Assembly (NCBI RefSeq): GCF_019740315.1
Contig: NZ_JAHXZR010000001.1
Span: forward strand, 806,001 to 870,000
Direction: 5' to 3'
From: Oceanobacter mangrovi
Lineage (GTDB): Bacteria; Pseudomonadota; Gammaproteobacteria; Pseudomonadales; Oceanobacteraceae
DNA: 64,000 nt
Position numbers and translations under genes: made by a program
The notes under the pieces: model-generated
Database searches by the model: none
The model's input: only the letters and a program-made list of their open reading frames with translations
Told to the model about the DNA's origin: nothing
In this document: positions 8,253 through 16,628 of the stretch, piece by piece
Numbering within the stretch: the first letter of the stretch is position 1
Layout of the letters: the number at the start of each line of letters is the position of its first letter

Positions 8253-9245
8253 TCAGTGATGGCTGCTCAGCCGTGGCCCCATTGGTTGTTCATACGTCTG
8301 TTCGGCAGGCTGCTCAGATGGCTGGTTGCCGAGATAGTCGACAGCCGGCCGCAGTGCCGTCAGCGCTTCAGACTGGCGTACCTTGTTCATCACAAAATCG
8401 ATAAAGGTGCGGGTTTTCAGCGGCAGGTTTTCGCGGTGTGGATAAAGCATGTTGGCGGGGCGGTCTTCGCAGTGCCAGGCAGGCATCAACTCAACCAGCT
8501 GGCCGGATTGCAAGGCATCACGCACGGTGTATTCCGGCAAGCAGCAGGCGCCAATGCCTTCCAGTACCGCATCCACCGCAAAGCGGATTTCGTCGGTGCG
8601 GAGCTGCGGTCGGGGGCTGATGGTTTCGCTGTCGCCAGCGTCGTTGTGGAAACGCCATACCGGCAGTCGCTTGAGGGCTACCAATGGCAGCGCCGCCAGT
8701 TCGGACGGCCGTTCAGGCATGCCGTATTGTTCGATAAAACCGACGCTGGCGCAGGCGACGATACGGGTCTGGAACAACGGCCGTGAAATCCAGTTGTTGA
8801 GTGTTACGCGGCCAAGCCGGAAGGCGATATCAATGCTGTTACGGGCCAGGTCGACGTTCTCGTTGGAAAGGAAAATCTCCACCGTAATGCGCGGGTTTTC
8901 GCGCATGAATTCCATCACCCACTGTTTGACGAAATGGTGGCCAAAGGTCACTGGCGCGGTGATCTTGATGTCGCCCGACAGCGACGACAGCTCACTGTTG
9001 ACGTCTTCAACCTGGGTTTCCAGCTGATGCAAGGTGCTGCTGAGAGTCTGGTACAGGCGCTGGCCTGCTTCGGTCAGGCCAAAGGTTTTGGCGCTACGGT
9101 GGATCAGCTTGTAACCCAGCTCGGTTTCAAAGGTTTGCAGCCGCCGACTGAGGGTCGAGGTTGGAATATTGAGGAAGCGGGAGGCCGCTACCAGACTGCC
9201 TTTTTCGACCACTTTGATGAACAGGTAAAGATCCTGGTAATTCAT
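8253..9245 (-). CDS. LysR-type regulator
   Basis: A 330-aa LysR protein starting at the ATG at 9245 (MNYQDLYLFIKVVEKG); an extension to 9293 lacks support. The helix-turn-helix is in residues 15-40 (SLVAASRFLNIPTSTLSRRLQ), followed by a linker helix and a substrate domain. The Asn-Tyr-Gln start and IPTSTLSRRL recognition helix place it in the DsdC/CrgA-like group of LysR proteins. It lies upstream of, and on the same strand as, the semialdehyde dehydrogenase gene, so it may regulate it, but no operator was found. Confidence 0.85.
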   Translation of the reverse strand: MNYQDLYLFIKVVEKGSLVAASRFLNIPTSTLSRRLQTFETELGYKLIHRSAKTFGLTEAGQRLYQTLSSTLHQLETQVEDVNSELSSLSGDIKITAPVTFGHHFVKQWVMEFMRENPRITVEIFLSNENVDLARNSIDIAFRLGRVTLNNWISRPLFQTRIVACASVGFIEQYGMPERPSELAALPLVALKRLPVWRFHNDAGDSETISPRPQLRTDEIRFAVDAVLEGIGACCLPEYTVRDALQSGQLVELMPAWHCEDRPANMLYPHRENLPLKTRTFIDFVMNKVRQSEALTALRPAVDYLGNQPSEQPAEQTYEQPMGPRLSSHH

Positions 9246-9358
9246 ATAAACACCTTCATTTTCGGGCTTTGGAATTCCCGTTTCAGGAGCCATTCGAAGC
9301 TGGCTTTTATTGGCTCGCCGGGTAGGATAAAAACTCCTTTCGACGGCGAGGGCGCTTT

Positions 9359-9937
9359 ATGTCTGACTCTCTGACGGCTGCACCCACAGCACTGGCAGAC
9401 AGTGTCGCGGTGCAGGTTTCACGGTCAGTGAAACCTGGCTGTGAAGCAGAATTTGAAGCCCTTTGTTCACAACTGACCGAGGCTGCCAGCCAGTTTGCCG
9501 GTTACCTCGGTGCCAATCTGTTTCGTCCTGGCGAAGGTTCGCCTGCGGACTACCGGATCGTTTTCCGGTTTGCCGACGTTACCGCGCTGGACGCCTGGGA
9601 ACAGTCGCCGCAACGAGCGGGCATCCTTCAGGCTATCGAACCCCTGTTAGCGGCACCAAGCCAGCGGCAACGGCTGTCGGGCATTGCCTTGTGGTTCGAC
9701 CTGCCAGATGCCCCGGCGCATCCAACCCCACCCAGATACAAAATGACGCTGGTCAGCTGGCTGGCCTTGTATCCCATCGTCACCCTGGTATTTCTGTTGT
9801 TCGGCGACTGGCTGCAACTGCTGCCGTTATTGCTGCGAACCCTGCTGGTGACGGCTCTGGTGATCTTCTTGATGACCTATGTGGCGATGCCACGACTGAC
9901 CCGCTGGTTCCGTTTCTGGCTGTTTGCCGGACGTTAG
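9359..9937 (+). CDS. ABM-domain (antibiotic biosynthesis monooxygenase-like) protein with two C-terminal membrane helices
   Basis: A 192-aa protein. Residues 15-105 form an ABM/YgiN-like ferredoxin-fold domain (VAVQVSRSVKPGCEAEFEAL, then YRIVFRFADVTALDAWEQS). Residues 125-180 hold two hydrophobic helices (LVSWLALYPIVTLVFLLFG and LLLRTLLVTALVIFLMTYVA) ending in a basic tail, so the domain is tethered to the inner membrane. This architecture is widespread and uncharacterised. It is divergent from the LysR gene and convergent with the catechol dioxygenase gene. Confidence 0.78.
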   Translation: MSDSLTAAPTALADSVAVQVSRSVKPGCEAEFEALCSQLTEAASQFAGYLGANLFRPGEGSPADYRIVFRFADVTALDAWEQSPQRAGILQAIEPLLAAPSQRQRLSGIALWFDLPDAPAHPTPPRYKMTLVSWLALYPIVTLVFLLFGDWLQLLPLLLRTLLVTALVIFLMTYVAMPRLTRWFRFWLFAGR

Positions 9938-9977
9938 GTCCGGATTCCTGTTCACCGTCTGAGCTGGTCCGGCCAAC

Positions 9978-10034
9978 GTTGGGCATGGCCCAACCTACGT
10001 TTCTGTAATGTCTGTAGGATGGGCCGTGCCCATC
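9978..10034. repeat. Pair of palindromes GTTGGGC/GCCCAAC and GATGGGC/GCCCATC
   Basis: GTTGGGC-ATG-GCCCAAC (9978-9994) and GATGGGC-CGT-GCCCATC (10018-10034) sit in the convergent gap between the ABM protein and catechol dioxygenase genes. Two similar hairpins 40 bases apart resemble a REP/BIME-type pair and could end transcription from either side. Confidence 0.6.
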
Positions 10035-10100
10035 AATATCGAGAGCTGTGGGTCTGGCGCTGGAAGCAAGCTCCCGACCCCAGACTCCAGGTCTCCGCAA

Positions 10101-11030
10101 TCAGGTTGTAACGGTCAGGAAGCGTTCGTTCAGTTCACGGTCGTGATAGAAAATCGCCTTGCCAAGCTGGTCCGCAGTCCAGGTGATTGGCTCGTGATCC
10201 GGGTAGGTGTAGTTACCGCCTGCGAACACTTCGGTACGGTTGCCGGAAGGGTCGAAGAAATAAATGGTACGGCCGTTAGTCAGGCCATGTCGGGTCGGGC
10301 CAATATCAATCGGTGTGTCGGTCATGGAGATCAGGTCGGCGGCTTTCAGCACGTCTTCCCAGGTTTCCAGGAAATAGGATGAATGGTGGAACTGGTTTGG
10401 CTGGGGGTTTTCGATAAAGGCAATATCGTGCGCCTTCATGCCAACCGACATAAAGGAACCGATCAGGGTTTCGCTTTCGTCTGGAGCTATCACCCGTTCA
10501 GCCAGTTCAAAGCCCAGCACTTCAGTAAACAGTTTGGTGGTGGCGGGGACGTCTGGTCCGTACAGCAGGCAGTGGTCGTAACGTACAACCGCCATGCCCT
10601 TGAGGTCGCGTGGCCAGGCTTCCGGGTTGGTGTTTGATACCCCCCATTTGCCGGTCTGGGCCTTGCTGGCGAACAGTTCAAAGGTATGGCCGGTAGGTGC
10701 CTTGAAACGAATACGGCGGCCGCAGTCTTTCAGTTCACCAGCGGGAATTTCCTCAATTTCTACCGCGTGTTCGAGCAGGCGACCGCGCAGACGGTCGAGG
10801 GCTTCTTCGGAAACCACCTTGAAGCTCATAAAGTCCATACCGGCAGAATCGGATGGGCTGAGAATCACCGAGTACTTGTCGACCTCGGTCCAGGCCTTCA
10901 GGTAAACACGGCCCTGGTCGTCGCGATCCATTTCGATCAAGCCCATCAGATCGCAGTAATGTTTAACAGCTTCGTCCATATCGAGCACGCGAATCTGCAC
11001 GTGCCCCGGACGCATCACACCGTATTTCAT
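10101..11030 (-). CDS. xylE: Catechol 2,3-dioxygenase (extradiol, XylE/DmpB type)
   Basis: A 309-aa extradiol dioxygenase, nearly collinear with P. putida XylE (about 307 aa) and sharing [19 protein letters not shown] and ADLISMTDT with it. The iron ligands are visible: His153 in RYDHCLLYG, His216 in FHHSSYF and Glu267 in RTEVFAGG, a two-residue shift for the last two against XylE. It opens catechol next to the hydroxyl pair to give 2-hydroxymuconic semialdehyde, the substrate of the gene at 6634-8097. A sigma54 promoter lies 73 bases upstream, and the divergent gene is a DmpR/XylR-type activator. DmpB is an equally valid symbol. Confidence 0.95.
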   Translation of the reverse strand: MKYGVMRPGHVQIRVLDMDEAVKHYCDLMGLIEMDRDDQGRVYLKAWTEVDKYSVILSPSDSAGMDFMSFKVVSEEALDRLRGRLLEHAVEIEEIPAGELKDCGRRIRFKAPTGHTFELFASKAQTGKWGVSNTNPEAWPRDLKGMAVVRYDHCLLYGPDVPATTKLFTEVLGFELAERVIAPDESETLIGSFMSVGMKAHDIAFIENPQPNQFHHSSYFLETWEDVLKAADLISMTDTPIDIGPTRHGLTNGRTIYFFDPSGNRTEVFAGGNYTYPDHEPITWTADQLGKAIFYHDRELNERFLTVTT

Positions 11031-11102
11031 ATGTTCACCATTGTTATATTTATAGATAAACGCTCGCCGGTGAGTGGCTCCCGGCGTTGGCCTGTAGCCT
11101 TC

Positions 11103-11118
11103 AGCAACCCCTGTGCCA
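11103..11118 (-). promoter_or_regulatory. Sigma54 (-24/-12) promoter of catechol 2,3-dioxygenase
   Basis: On the minus strand the sequence reads TGGCACAGGGGTTGCT, an exact match to the TGGCAC-N5-TTGCW consensus. Transcription would begin near 11091, about 60 bases before the ATG at 11030. The presence of a DmpR/XylR-type activator starting about 200 bases further upstream makes function very likely. Confidence 0.88.
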
Positions 11119-11242
11119 GCGTCCGGTGAGTGGTGATCCCACTGGGTGATTAATTACAAGCTATTGAATTTATTGGAGTTATTGAACTCGAACCGACGTC
11201 TGGAAAGGCAAGAATTCTATATTCGGGATCTTGAAATGCCGG

Positions 11243-11262
11243 ATCGATTTATCAAATGATCA
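11243..11262. promoter_or_regulatory. Candidate upstream activator site for the DmpR-type regulator
   Basis: The stretch GATCGATTTATCAAATGATC is a near-palindrome (GATC-ATTT arms with one extra G on the left). It lies about 150 bases upstream of the sigma54 promoter, where enhancer sites of DmpR/XylR usually sit, and about 60 bases before the activator's own start. The match to known sites is by position and symmetry only. Confidence 0.4.
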
Positions 11263-11321
11263 TCCAAAACCGGCGATTCACGATATGATGAATCCAAACT
11301 CTAACTATAAAGATAATAAAG

Positions 11322-13022
11322 ATGAGTGAACGAACTCCGCTGACGGTGCCGGATACCCGCGACCTGATGCACCAGGTCCGCTTTGATCCGGACTCCGGCC
11401 ATATCTGGCTCAATGAAAACCGCATGGTGCTGCTGCATGCCGCTGCGCTGGGGCAACTGCGCCGAGGACTGATTGAAAGTGTCGGCTGGGAACGCGCCAA
11501 GGGTGTTCTGATGCGCGCGGGTTATGCGGCCGGGCGACTGGATGCCGAGCTGGCCAAACGGGTGCGGCCAGGCTGCAGTGTGGCCGACGCCTTTGTGGTC
11601 GGGCCACAGCTTCACAAGCTTGAAGGCAAGGTCAAGGTGACGCCTATCCGCCTCGATATCAATCTTGAGACTGGCGACTATTATGGCGAATTCGACTGGC
11701 ATCACTCCTGGGAAGCCGAGCAGCATTTGCATGAATTCGGCCCATCCGACGAGCCTGTATGCTGGACGCTGCTGGGGTATGCCAGTGGTTACACCAGCTA
11801 TTTTATGGGTCGCAAGATTCTCTTTAAGGAAACCCAGTGCTGTGCCACCGGCAAGCATCATCATTGCGTCAATATTGGTCGCCCGGCTCATGAATGGCCG
11901 GACCGGCACGAGCTGGAAAAGTATTACGAACCGGATTCCGTGATTGAGGAACTGGAAGCCCTCAAACAGCGTTACGACCAGCTGAAGAGCCGTTATGAAT
12001 CCGAACGTGACCGTGACCTGCTGCCGTTTGCAGCGGTGGGCCAGTCGGCGGCGTTCCGGCACGCCTGCGATGTGATTGCCCGCGCGGCACCGAGCAAGGT
12101 CAGCGTGCTGCTGCTGGGTGAAACCGGAGTCGGCAAGGAAGTGCAGGCTCGCAATATCCATCGCCTCAGTGAGCGCCGCGACGGACCATTTATTGCCGTC
12201 AACTGCGCCAGCATTCCACCGGACCTGATCGAAGCCGAGCTGTTTGGCGTTGAGCGCGGTGCCTATACCGGCGCCAACAGCAGCCGTGAAGGCAAGTTTG
12301 AGCGCGCCAATGGCGGCACCATTTTCCTCGACGAAGTGATCGAACTGTCGCCCCGCGCCCAGGCCAGCCTGCTACGGGTGTTACAGGAGGAAGAACTGGA
12401 GCGGGTGGGTGGCAGCCGGGTGCTGGCGATTGATGTGCGGGTGGTCGCGGCCACCAACGAAGATCTTGAGCAAGCGGTGCGGGAAGGCCGTTTCCGTGCC
12501 GACCTGTATTTCCGCCTCAGCGTACTGCCGGTGCGGATTCCATCATTGCGGGAACGCCGTGAAGATATTCCGCTATTGATTGAACACTTTCTCGATAAAT
12601 ACCAGAACCAGTACAACAAGCGGGTGCAGGGCATTACCGACAAGGCGTTGTCGATGCTGGAAGCCTACAGCTGGCCGGGTAATGTGCGGGAACTCGAAAA
12701 CATGATTGAGCGCGGCGTGATTCTGACCGAACACCACCGGCCAATCGGTATTGAGCACTTTTTCCCGTCGCTGACGGAAACCAGCCATCCACTCAATATG
12801 CTTGATGCTGAAGGTCATATTGCTCCGGCAGCGCGAGCCGAAGGTCGTGGTGATCAGGCGGTGGCAGATTTGCTGGACGCTGGTGTCAGCCTCGAGGAGA
12901 TCGAAAAACAACTGATCCAGCAGGCGCTCGAACGTAGCGGTGGCATAGTGACCGACGCCGCCCGTTCGCTGGGGTTGAGCCGACCGGCGTTCGCCTATCG
13001 CAAGGACAAGCACGGCTTGTAG
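11322..13022 (+). CDS. dmpR: Sigma54-dependent activator of aromatic catabolism (DmpR/XylR/PoxR type)
   Basis: A 566-aa NtrC-family activator with three parts. Residues 15-200 are the XylR_N/V4R sensor, with GEFDWHHSWEAE and a Cys/Glu cluster (Cys147, Glu170, Cys173, Cys182) like the metal site of phenol sensors. Residues 238-475 are the AAA+ domain: Walker A GETGVGKE (266-273), the sigma54 contact loop as GAYTGA (313-318, Tyr as in DmpR) and Walker B GGTIFLDEV. A Fis-type helix-turn-helix ends the protein (TDAARSLGLSRPAFAYRK). It is divergent from catechol 2,3-dioxygenase, whose promoter is a sigma54 site. The effector is probably an aromatic such as a phenol or alkylbenzene; sequence alone does not say which. 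Confidence 0.9.
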   Translation: MSERTPLTVPDTRDLMHQVRFDPDSGHIWLNENRMVLLHAAALGQLRRGLIESVGWERAKGVLMRAGYAAGRLDAELAKRVRPGCSVADAFVVGPQLHKLEGKVKVTPIRLDINLETGDYYGEFDWHHSWEAEQHLHEFGPSDEPVCWTLLGYASGYTSYFMGRKILFKETQCCATGKHHHCVNIGRPAHEWPDRHELEKYYEPDSVIEELEALKQRYDQLKSRYESERDRDLLPFAAVGQSAAFRHACDVIARAAPSKVSVLLLGETGVGKEVQARNIHRLSERRDGPFIAVNCASIPPDLIEAELFGVERGAYTGANSSREGKFERANGGTIFLDEVIELSPRAQASLLRVLQEEELERVGGSRVLAIDVRVVAATNEDLEQAVREGRFRADLYFRLSVLPVRIPSLRERREDIPLLIEHFLDKYQNQYNKRVQGITDKALSMLEAYSWPGNVRELENMIERGVILTEHHRPIGIEHFFPSLTETSHPLNMLDAEGHIAPAARAEGRGDQAVADLLDAGVSLEEIEKQLIQQALERSGGIVTDAARSLGLSRPAFAYRKDKHGL

Positions 13023-13188
13023 CCCATACGCGTCATCTCGGCCCGGCCCAACCCTGGTTGGTCATGTTTGGAGGGTCCAGGCGTGCGTAGACAACAGCCT
13101 TTGAAAATATCACAGCCGCTGTTGGGACATGTCCCGACCCTGTGACGCTGACGTGGCAGCCATACGGCTTGGCCAGATTCTCCGCCTT

Positions 13189-13226
13189 ATGGATCCTGAA
13201 TCGCTACGCGTTCAGGATGACGGCTA
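13189..13226. repeat. Single palindromic repeat, TCCTGAA...TTCAGGA
   Basis: TCCTGAA and TTCAGGA flank CGCTACGCG-type sequence, matching the second stem of the 90-bp array at 5932-6205. It stands alone in the gap between the activator gene and benA. Confidence 0.65.
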
Positions 13227-13232
13227 AAATCC

Positions 13233-13289
<57 letters not shown>

Positions 13290-13325
13290 TCTCCATTGCG
13301 CCATTTTCACCGATTCGCCTCTTGC

Positions 13326-13361
13326 TGCAGGAAACGGATAAAGCCCGTCCGGGTTCGGATA
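13326..13361 (+). promoter_or_regulatory. BenR/XylS-type operator of benABC
   Basis: The distal site TGCAGGAAACGGATA (13326-13340) matches the XylS/BenR consensus TGCA-N6-GGNTA exactly. A proximal GGATA (13357-13361) follows at the same 21-bp period used at the TOL Pm promoter, though its TGCA half has decayed to GTCC. A -10-like TAATCT begins 21 bases after the proximal site (13383-13388), the Pm spacing. The benA start is 150 bases further on. Confidence 0.78.
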
Positions 13362-13537
13362 GTGGCCTTGTCGGCAGGCTTTTAATCTGACTATCACTGG
13401 TTCACGCGCCTTTGGCCCTTGCTGCTGCAAGGGTTGACTCCGCACCAGCACCGCCGCCGGTCACTGCTCGTAAGGCTCTCAGCGCCAGCAGTTGCACCGT
13501 CCGGGTGTTTATAAAATAACAAAATGGAGTGACGCTC

Positions 13538-14914
13538 ATGACTCCCCAACTCGACCGACTTGAACAGAAAATCCGCAATGCCGTGGAAGCTGATCCGCAG
13601 ACTGGCCACTTCCGCTGTGACCGCAGTGTCTTCACCGACAAAGAGCTGTTTGAACTGGAGATGAAACACATCTTCGAGGGCAACTGGATCTTCCTCGCCC
13701 ACGAAAGCCAGATCGAAAATCCCGGTGACTACTACACCACCTACGCTGGTCGTCAGCCGATTGTGATTACCCGCACGGCTGATAACGAACTGAAGGCGTT
13801 CCTGAATGTGTGCTCCCATCGGGGTGCCACCTTGTGTCGCAAGAAGCGCGGCAACAAGTCGTCCTTTACCTGTCCGTTCCACGGCTGGACCTTCAAGAAC
13901 GATGGTCGTTTGTTAAAGGCCAAGGATGAAAAGAAAGGCGGCTATCCAGACAGCTTCAACAAGGATGGCTCCCACGATATGACGGCGATGCCGCGTTTTG
14001 AAAACTACCGTGGCTTTTTGTTTGGCAGCCTCAATCCGGACGTGATGTCGCTGCGCGACTATCTGGGTGAAACCACCAAAGTGATCGATGCCATCGTCGA
14101 TCAGGCGCCGCAAGGGCTGGAAGTACTGCGTGGTTCGTCCTCCTACACCTATGAAGGCAACTGGAAGCTGACTGCCGAAAACGGGGCCGACGGTTACCAC
14201 GTCAGCACCGTGCACTGGAATTACCTGTCGACCATGGGCCAGCGCAACTATGAAAAAGGTGGCACCCAGGCGGTGGATGCCAAAAGCTGGTCTGGCGAAG
14301 GCGGTTTCTACGCCTACGACAATGGCCACATGATGTTGTGGACCCGCACCCAGAACCCGGAAGTTCGGCCGGTTTATTCACAACTGCAGCGGCTGGAACA
14401 GCAGCTGGGTGAAGCCCGCGCTGACTTTATCGTGCGGACCACCAAAAACCTCTGCCTGTACCCCAACGTCTATCTGATGGACCAGTTTTCCACCCAGATC
14501 CGGGTACTGCGTCCCATCGACGTCAACAAGACCGAAGTGACCATCTACTGCTGGGCCCCCAAAGGCGAGCCTGCAGCCGAACGTACCAAACGGATTCGTC
14601 AGTACGAAGACTTCTTTAACGTCTCCGGCATGGGCACGCCAGACGATCTGGAAGAATTCCGCGGCTGTCAGGAAGGTTTTGCCGCCACCAACATGAAGTG
14701 GAGCGATATGAGCCGAGGTGCCGATCACTGGATCGAAGGCGCTGACCATTGGGCCCAACGCATTGGCATGCAACCGTTGATGAGTGGTGCCCGGCCGGAA
14801 GACGAAGGCCTTTACATCAAGCATCACCAGCACTGGGTGGAAGAAATGAGCAAGGCGATTGCCACCGAGCGCGCCCGCTATATCTCACTGGTTCAGCAGG
14901 AGGCCAACCAATGA
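13538..14914 (+). CDS. benA: Benzoate 1,2-dioxygenase, large (alpha) subunit
   Basis: A 458-aa Rieske non-haem iron oxygenase subunit that adds both atoms of O2 to benzoate (or toluate in XylX) to form the 1,2-cis-dihydrodiol. The Rieske cluster ligands are Cys92, His94, Cys112 and His115 (CSHRGATLC and CPFHGWTF). The catalytic iron site is [14 protein letters not shown], with Asp218, His221 and His226. The ATG at 13538 has GGAG nine bases upstream; an in-frame GTG at 13529 is less likely. The stop overlaps the benB start as ATGA. Control by BenR is indicated by the site at 13326. XylX is the alternative name if alkylbenzoates are the true substrate. Confidence 0.93.
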   Translation: MTPQLDRLEQKIRNAVEADPQTGHFRCDRSVFTDKELFELEMKHIFEGNWIFLAHESQIENPGDYYTTYAGRQPIVITRTADNELKAFLNVCSHRGATLCRKKRGNKSSFTCPFHGWTFKNDGRLLKAKDEKKGGYPDSFNKDGSHDMTAMPRFENYRGFLFGSLNPDVMSLRDYLGETTKVIDAIVDQAPQGLEVLRGSSSYTYEGNWKLTAENGADGYHVSTVHWNYLSTMGQRNYEKGGTQAVDAKSWSGEGGFYAYDNGHMMLWTRTQNPEVRPVYSQLQRLEQQLGEARADFIVRTTKNLCLYPNVYLMDQFSTQIRVLRPIDVNKTEVTIYCWAPKGEPAAERTKRIRQYEDFFNVSGMGTPDDLEEFRGCQEGFAATNMKWSDMSRGADHWIEGADHWAQRIGMQPLMSGARPEDEGLYIKHHQHWVEEMSKAIATERARYISLVQQEANQ

Positions 14915-15402
14915 ACATGACGTTTGAACAGATCCAGGCATTTATCCACCGCGAAGGACGCTTGCTGGATGACCGCGAATGGGACCAGTGGCTCGACTGT
15001 TATCACCCGGATGCCGTGTTCTGGATGCCCTGCTGGGACGACAACGACGAGTTGACCGAAGATCCGCAAAGCGAGATCTCGCTGATCTATTACCCCAACC
15101 GTAATGGTCTGGAAGATCGTGTCTACCGCCTTAAAACCGAGCGCTCCGGCGCCAGCTCGCTACCGGAGCCACGCACCCTGCACCTGGTCAGCAATCTGGA
15201 AATCCTTGAGCGTAACGGCGACGAAGTGAAGCTGCGCTTCAACTGGCAGACCAACAGCTATCGCTACCACACCACCAACACCTTTTATGGGGTGAACTTC
15301 TACAGCCTCGATTGCAGTGGCGAGCAGCCGCTGATTACCAACAAGAAGGTGGTGTTGAAAAACGATTACATCAATCAGGTGATTGATGTCTATCACCTGT
15401 AA
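14911..15402 (+). CDS. benB: Benzoate 1,2-dioxygenase, small (beta) subunit
   Basis: A 163-aa ring-hydroxylating dioxygenase beta subunit with the NTF2-like cone fold, beginning [20 protein letters not shown]. Typical stretches are [19 protein letters not shown] and the C-terminal [19 protein letters not shown]. It forms the alpha3beta3 oxygenase with BenA and has no catalytic residues of its own. The start overlaps the benA stop, and a strong AGGAGG site precedes it, which implies translational coupling. Confidence 0.93.
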   Translation: MNMTFEQIQAFIHREGRLLDDREWDQWLDCYHPDAVFWMPCWDDNDELTEDPQSEISLIYYPNRNGLEDRVYRLKTERSGASSLPEPRTLHLVSNLEILERNGDEVKLRFNWQTNSYRYHTTNTFYGVNFYSLDCSGEQPLITNKKVVLKNDYINQVIDVYHL

Positions 15403-15416
15403 GTCTGGAGGTCATG

Positions 15417-16445
15417 ATGAGTTACAACATCGCCTTGAATTTTGAAGATGGCGTGACCCGGATGATCTGCTGCAACGAGGGCGAAACCGTCCTCGATGCT
15501 GCCTACCGGGCGCAGATCAATTTGCCGATGGACTGCTCGGATGGCGTCTGTGGTACCTGCAAGGGCAGCTGTCAGCAGGGCAAGTTTGAACTGGGTGACG
15601 ATTACCTGGAAGAAGCCCTGAGCGTCGATGAAGCCGCCAATGGCATGGTTTTAACCTGCCAGATGGTACCGTCCAGCGACTGTGTGGTGAATATTCCGGC
15701 GGCTGCCAGCCTCTGCAGCAAGCAGGCGAATCAGGCGCTGACCACCACAATCTCTGAGGTCAGCTTGCTGTCAGCAACGGCGCTTGAGCTCAAGGTCAGC
15801 GCCGCCCAAGGGCTGGGCTTCCTGCCGGGCCAGTACGTCAATATTCAGGTACCGGGCAGCGAGCAGACACGAGCCTATTCGTTCAGCTCTAAACCGGGCA
15901 GTGCCGAGATGAGTTTTCTGATTCGTAATGTGCCGGGCGGACTGATGAGCAGCTGGCTCGCAAGCCAGGCCAAAGCCGGTGATCAACTGACGCTGACAGG
16001 CCCGTTGGGGGTGTTTTACTTGCGGGCGGTAGAACGGCCGGTATTGATGCTGGCCGGAGGGACCGGTCTGGCGCCGTTCCTGTCAATGCTGGAGTCCCTC
16101 AGGGACAAGCCGCCGTCACAGCCGGTGCATCTGATTTATGGCGTCACCAACGACGATGATCTGGTCTGTGTTGAAGCGCTGCAGACCTTTGCTGATCAGA
16201 TCGCCAACTTCAGTTTCAAAACCGTGATTGCCAACCCGGACAGCGCGCACCCCAACAAGGGCTACGTTACCAACCACATGGATGAAGCACCGCTGAACGA
16301 CGGCGATGTGGACGTTTACCTGTGTGGGCCGCCTCCCATGGTCGACGCAGTATTGGGGTATTTCCGCCAGCAAGGCGTTGAGCCGCATGGCTTCTATTAC
16401 GAGAAGTTCAGCGCCAGTGCTGCTGTGGCCAGCAGTGCTGCCTGA
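15417..16445 (+). CDS. benC: Benzoate dioxygenase electron-transfer component (ferredoxin:NADH reductase)
   Basis: A 342-aa fusion of an N-terminal plant-type [2Fe-2S] domain and a FAD/NAD reductase. Cluster cysteines are Cys40, Cys45, Cys48 (CSDGVCGTC) and Cys81. The FAD contact RAYSFSSKPG is near residue 150 and the NAD loop AGGTGLAPFLSML near 215. It passes electrons from NADH to BenAB. ATG codons lie at 15414 and 15417; the second has the better distance to GGAG at 15407-15410. It begins 14 bases after benB. Confidence 0.92.
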   Translation: MSYNIALNFEDGVTRMICCNEGETVLDAAYRAQINLPMDCSDGVCGTCKGSCQQGKFELGDDYLEEALSVDEAANGMVLTCQMVPSSDCVVNIPAAASLCSKQANQALTTTISEVSLLSATALELKVSAAQGLGFLPGQYVNIQVPGSEQTRAYSFSSKPGSAEMSFLIRNVPGGLMSSWLASQAKAGDQLTLTGPLGVFYLRAVERPVLMLAGGTGLAPFLSMLESLRDKPPSQPVHLIYGVTNDDDLVCVEALQTFADQIANFSFKTVIANPDSAHPNKGYVTNHMDEAPLNDGDVDVYLCGPPPMVDAVLGYFRQQGVEPHGFYYEKFSASAAVASSAA

Positions 16446-16473
16446 TTATCGGGCAGGGAGGCAGATTTGAAGC

Positions 16474-16564
16474 AGGTCGGATAAGGGCGCGAAGCGACTG
16501 CCATCCGACCAGGCCTGCAGCCGTGTGATTCGGAATTGTCGGATGGCGCAGGCTTATCCGACCT
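16474..16564. repeat. Nested inverted repeat between benC and benD (BIME-like)
   Basis: Outer arms AGGTCGGATAAG (16474-16485) and CTTATCCGACCT (16553-16564) are perfect over 12 bp, and inner arms GCCATCCGAC (16500-16509) and GTCGGATGGC (16538-16547) over 10 bp. The layout is two REP-type palindromes in opposite orientation. It splits benABC from benD and may lower distal expression or stabilise the upstream message. Confidence 0.8.
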
Positions 16565-16628
16565 ACCGTCGGAATCCGGCGAGTTGGCTCCGCCACGGCG
16601 ATCCAAACCATAACAACAGGAATAACCC

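Noticed and set aside
6904-8259. 451-residue open frame on the plus strand
   Set aside because: It lies wholly opposite the semialdehyde dehydrogenase gene, has no ribosome site or family resemblance, and reads as the antisense shadow of a high-GC gene.
13154-13169. Possible sigma54 promoter TGGCAGCCATACGGCT before benA
   Set aside because: The GG and GC are correctly spaced, but the -12 element (CGGCT) has two mismatches and the position is nearly 400 bases from benA; the BenR-type site explains benA better.
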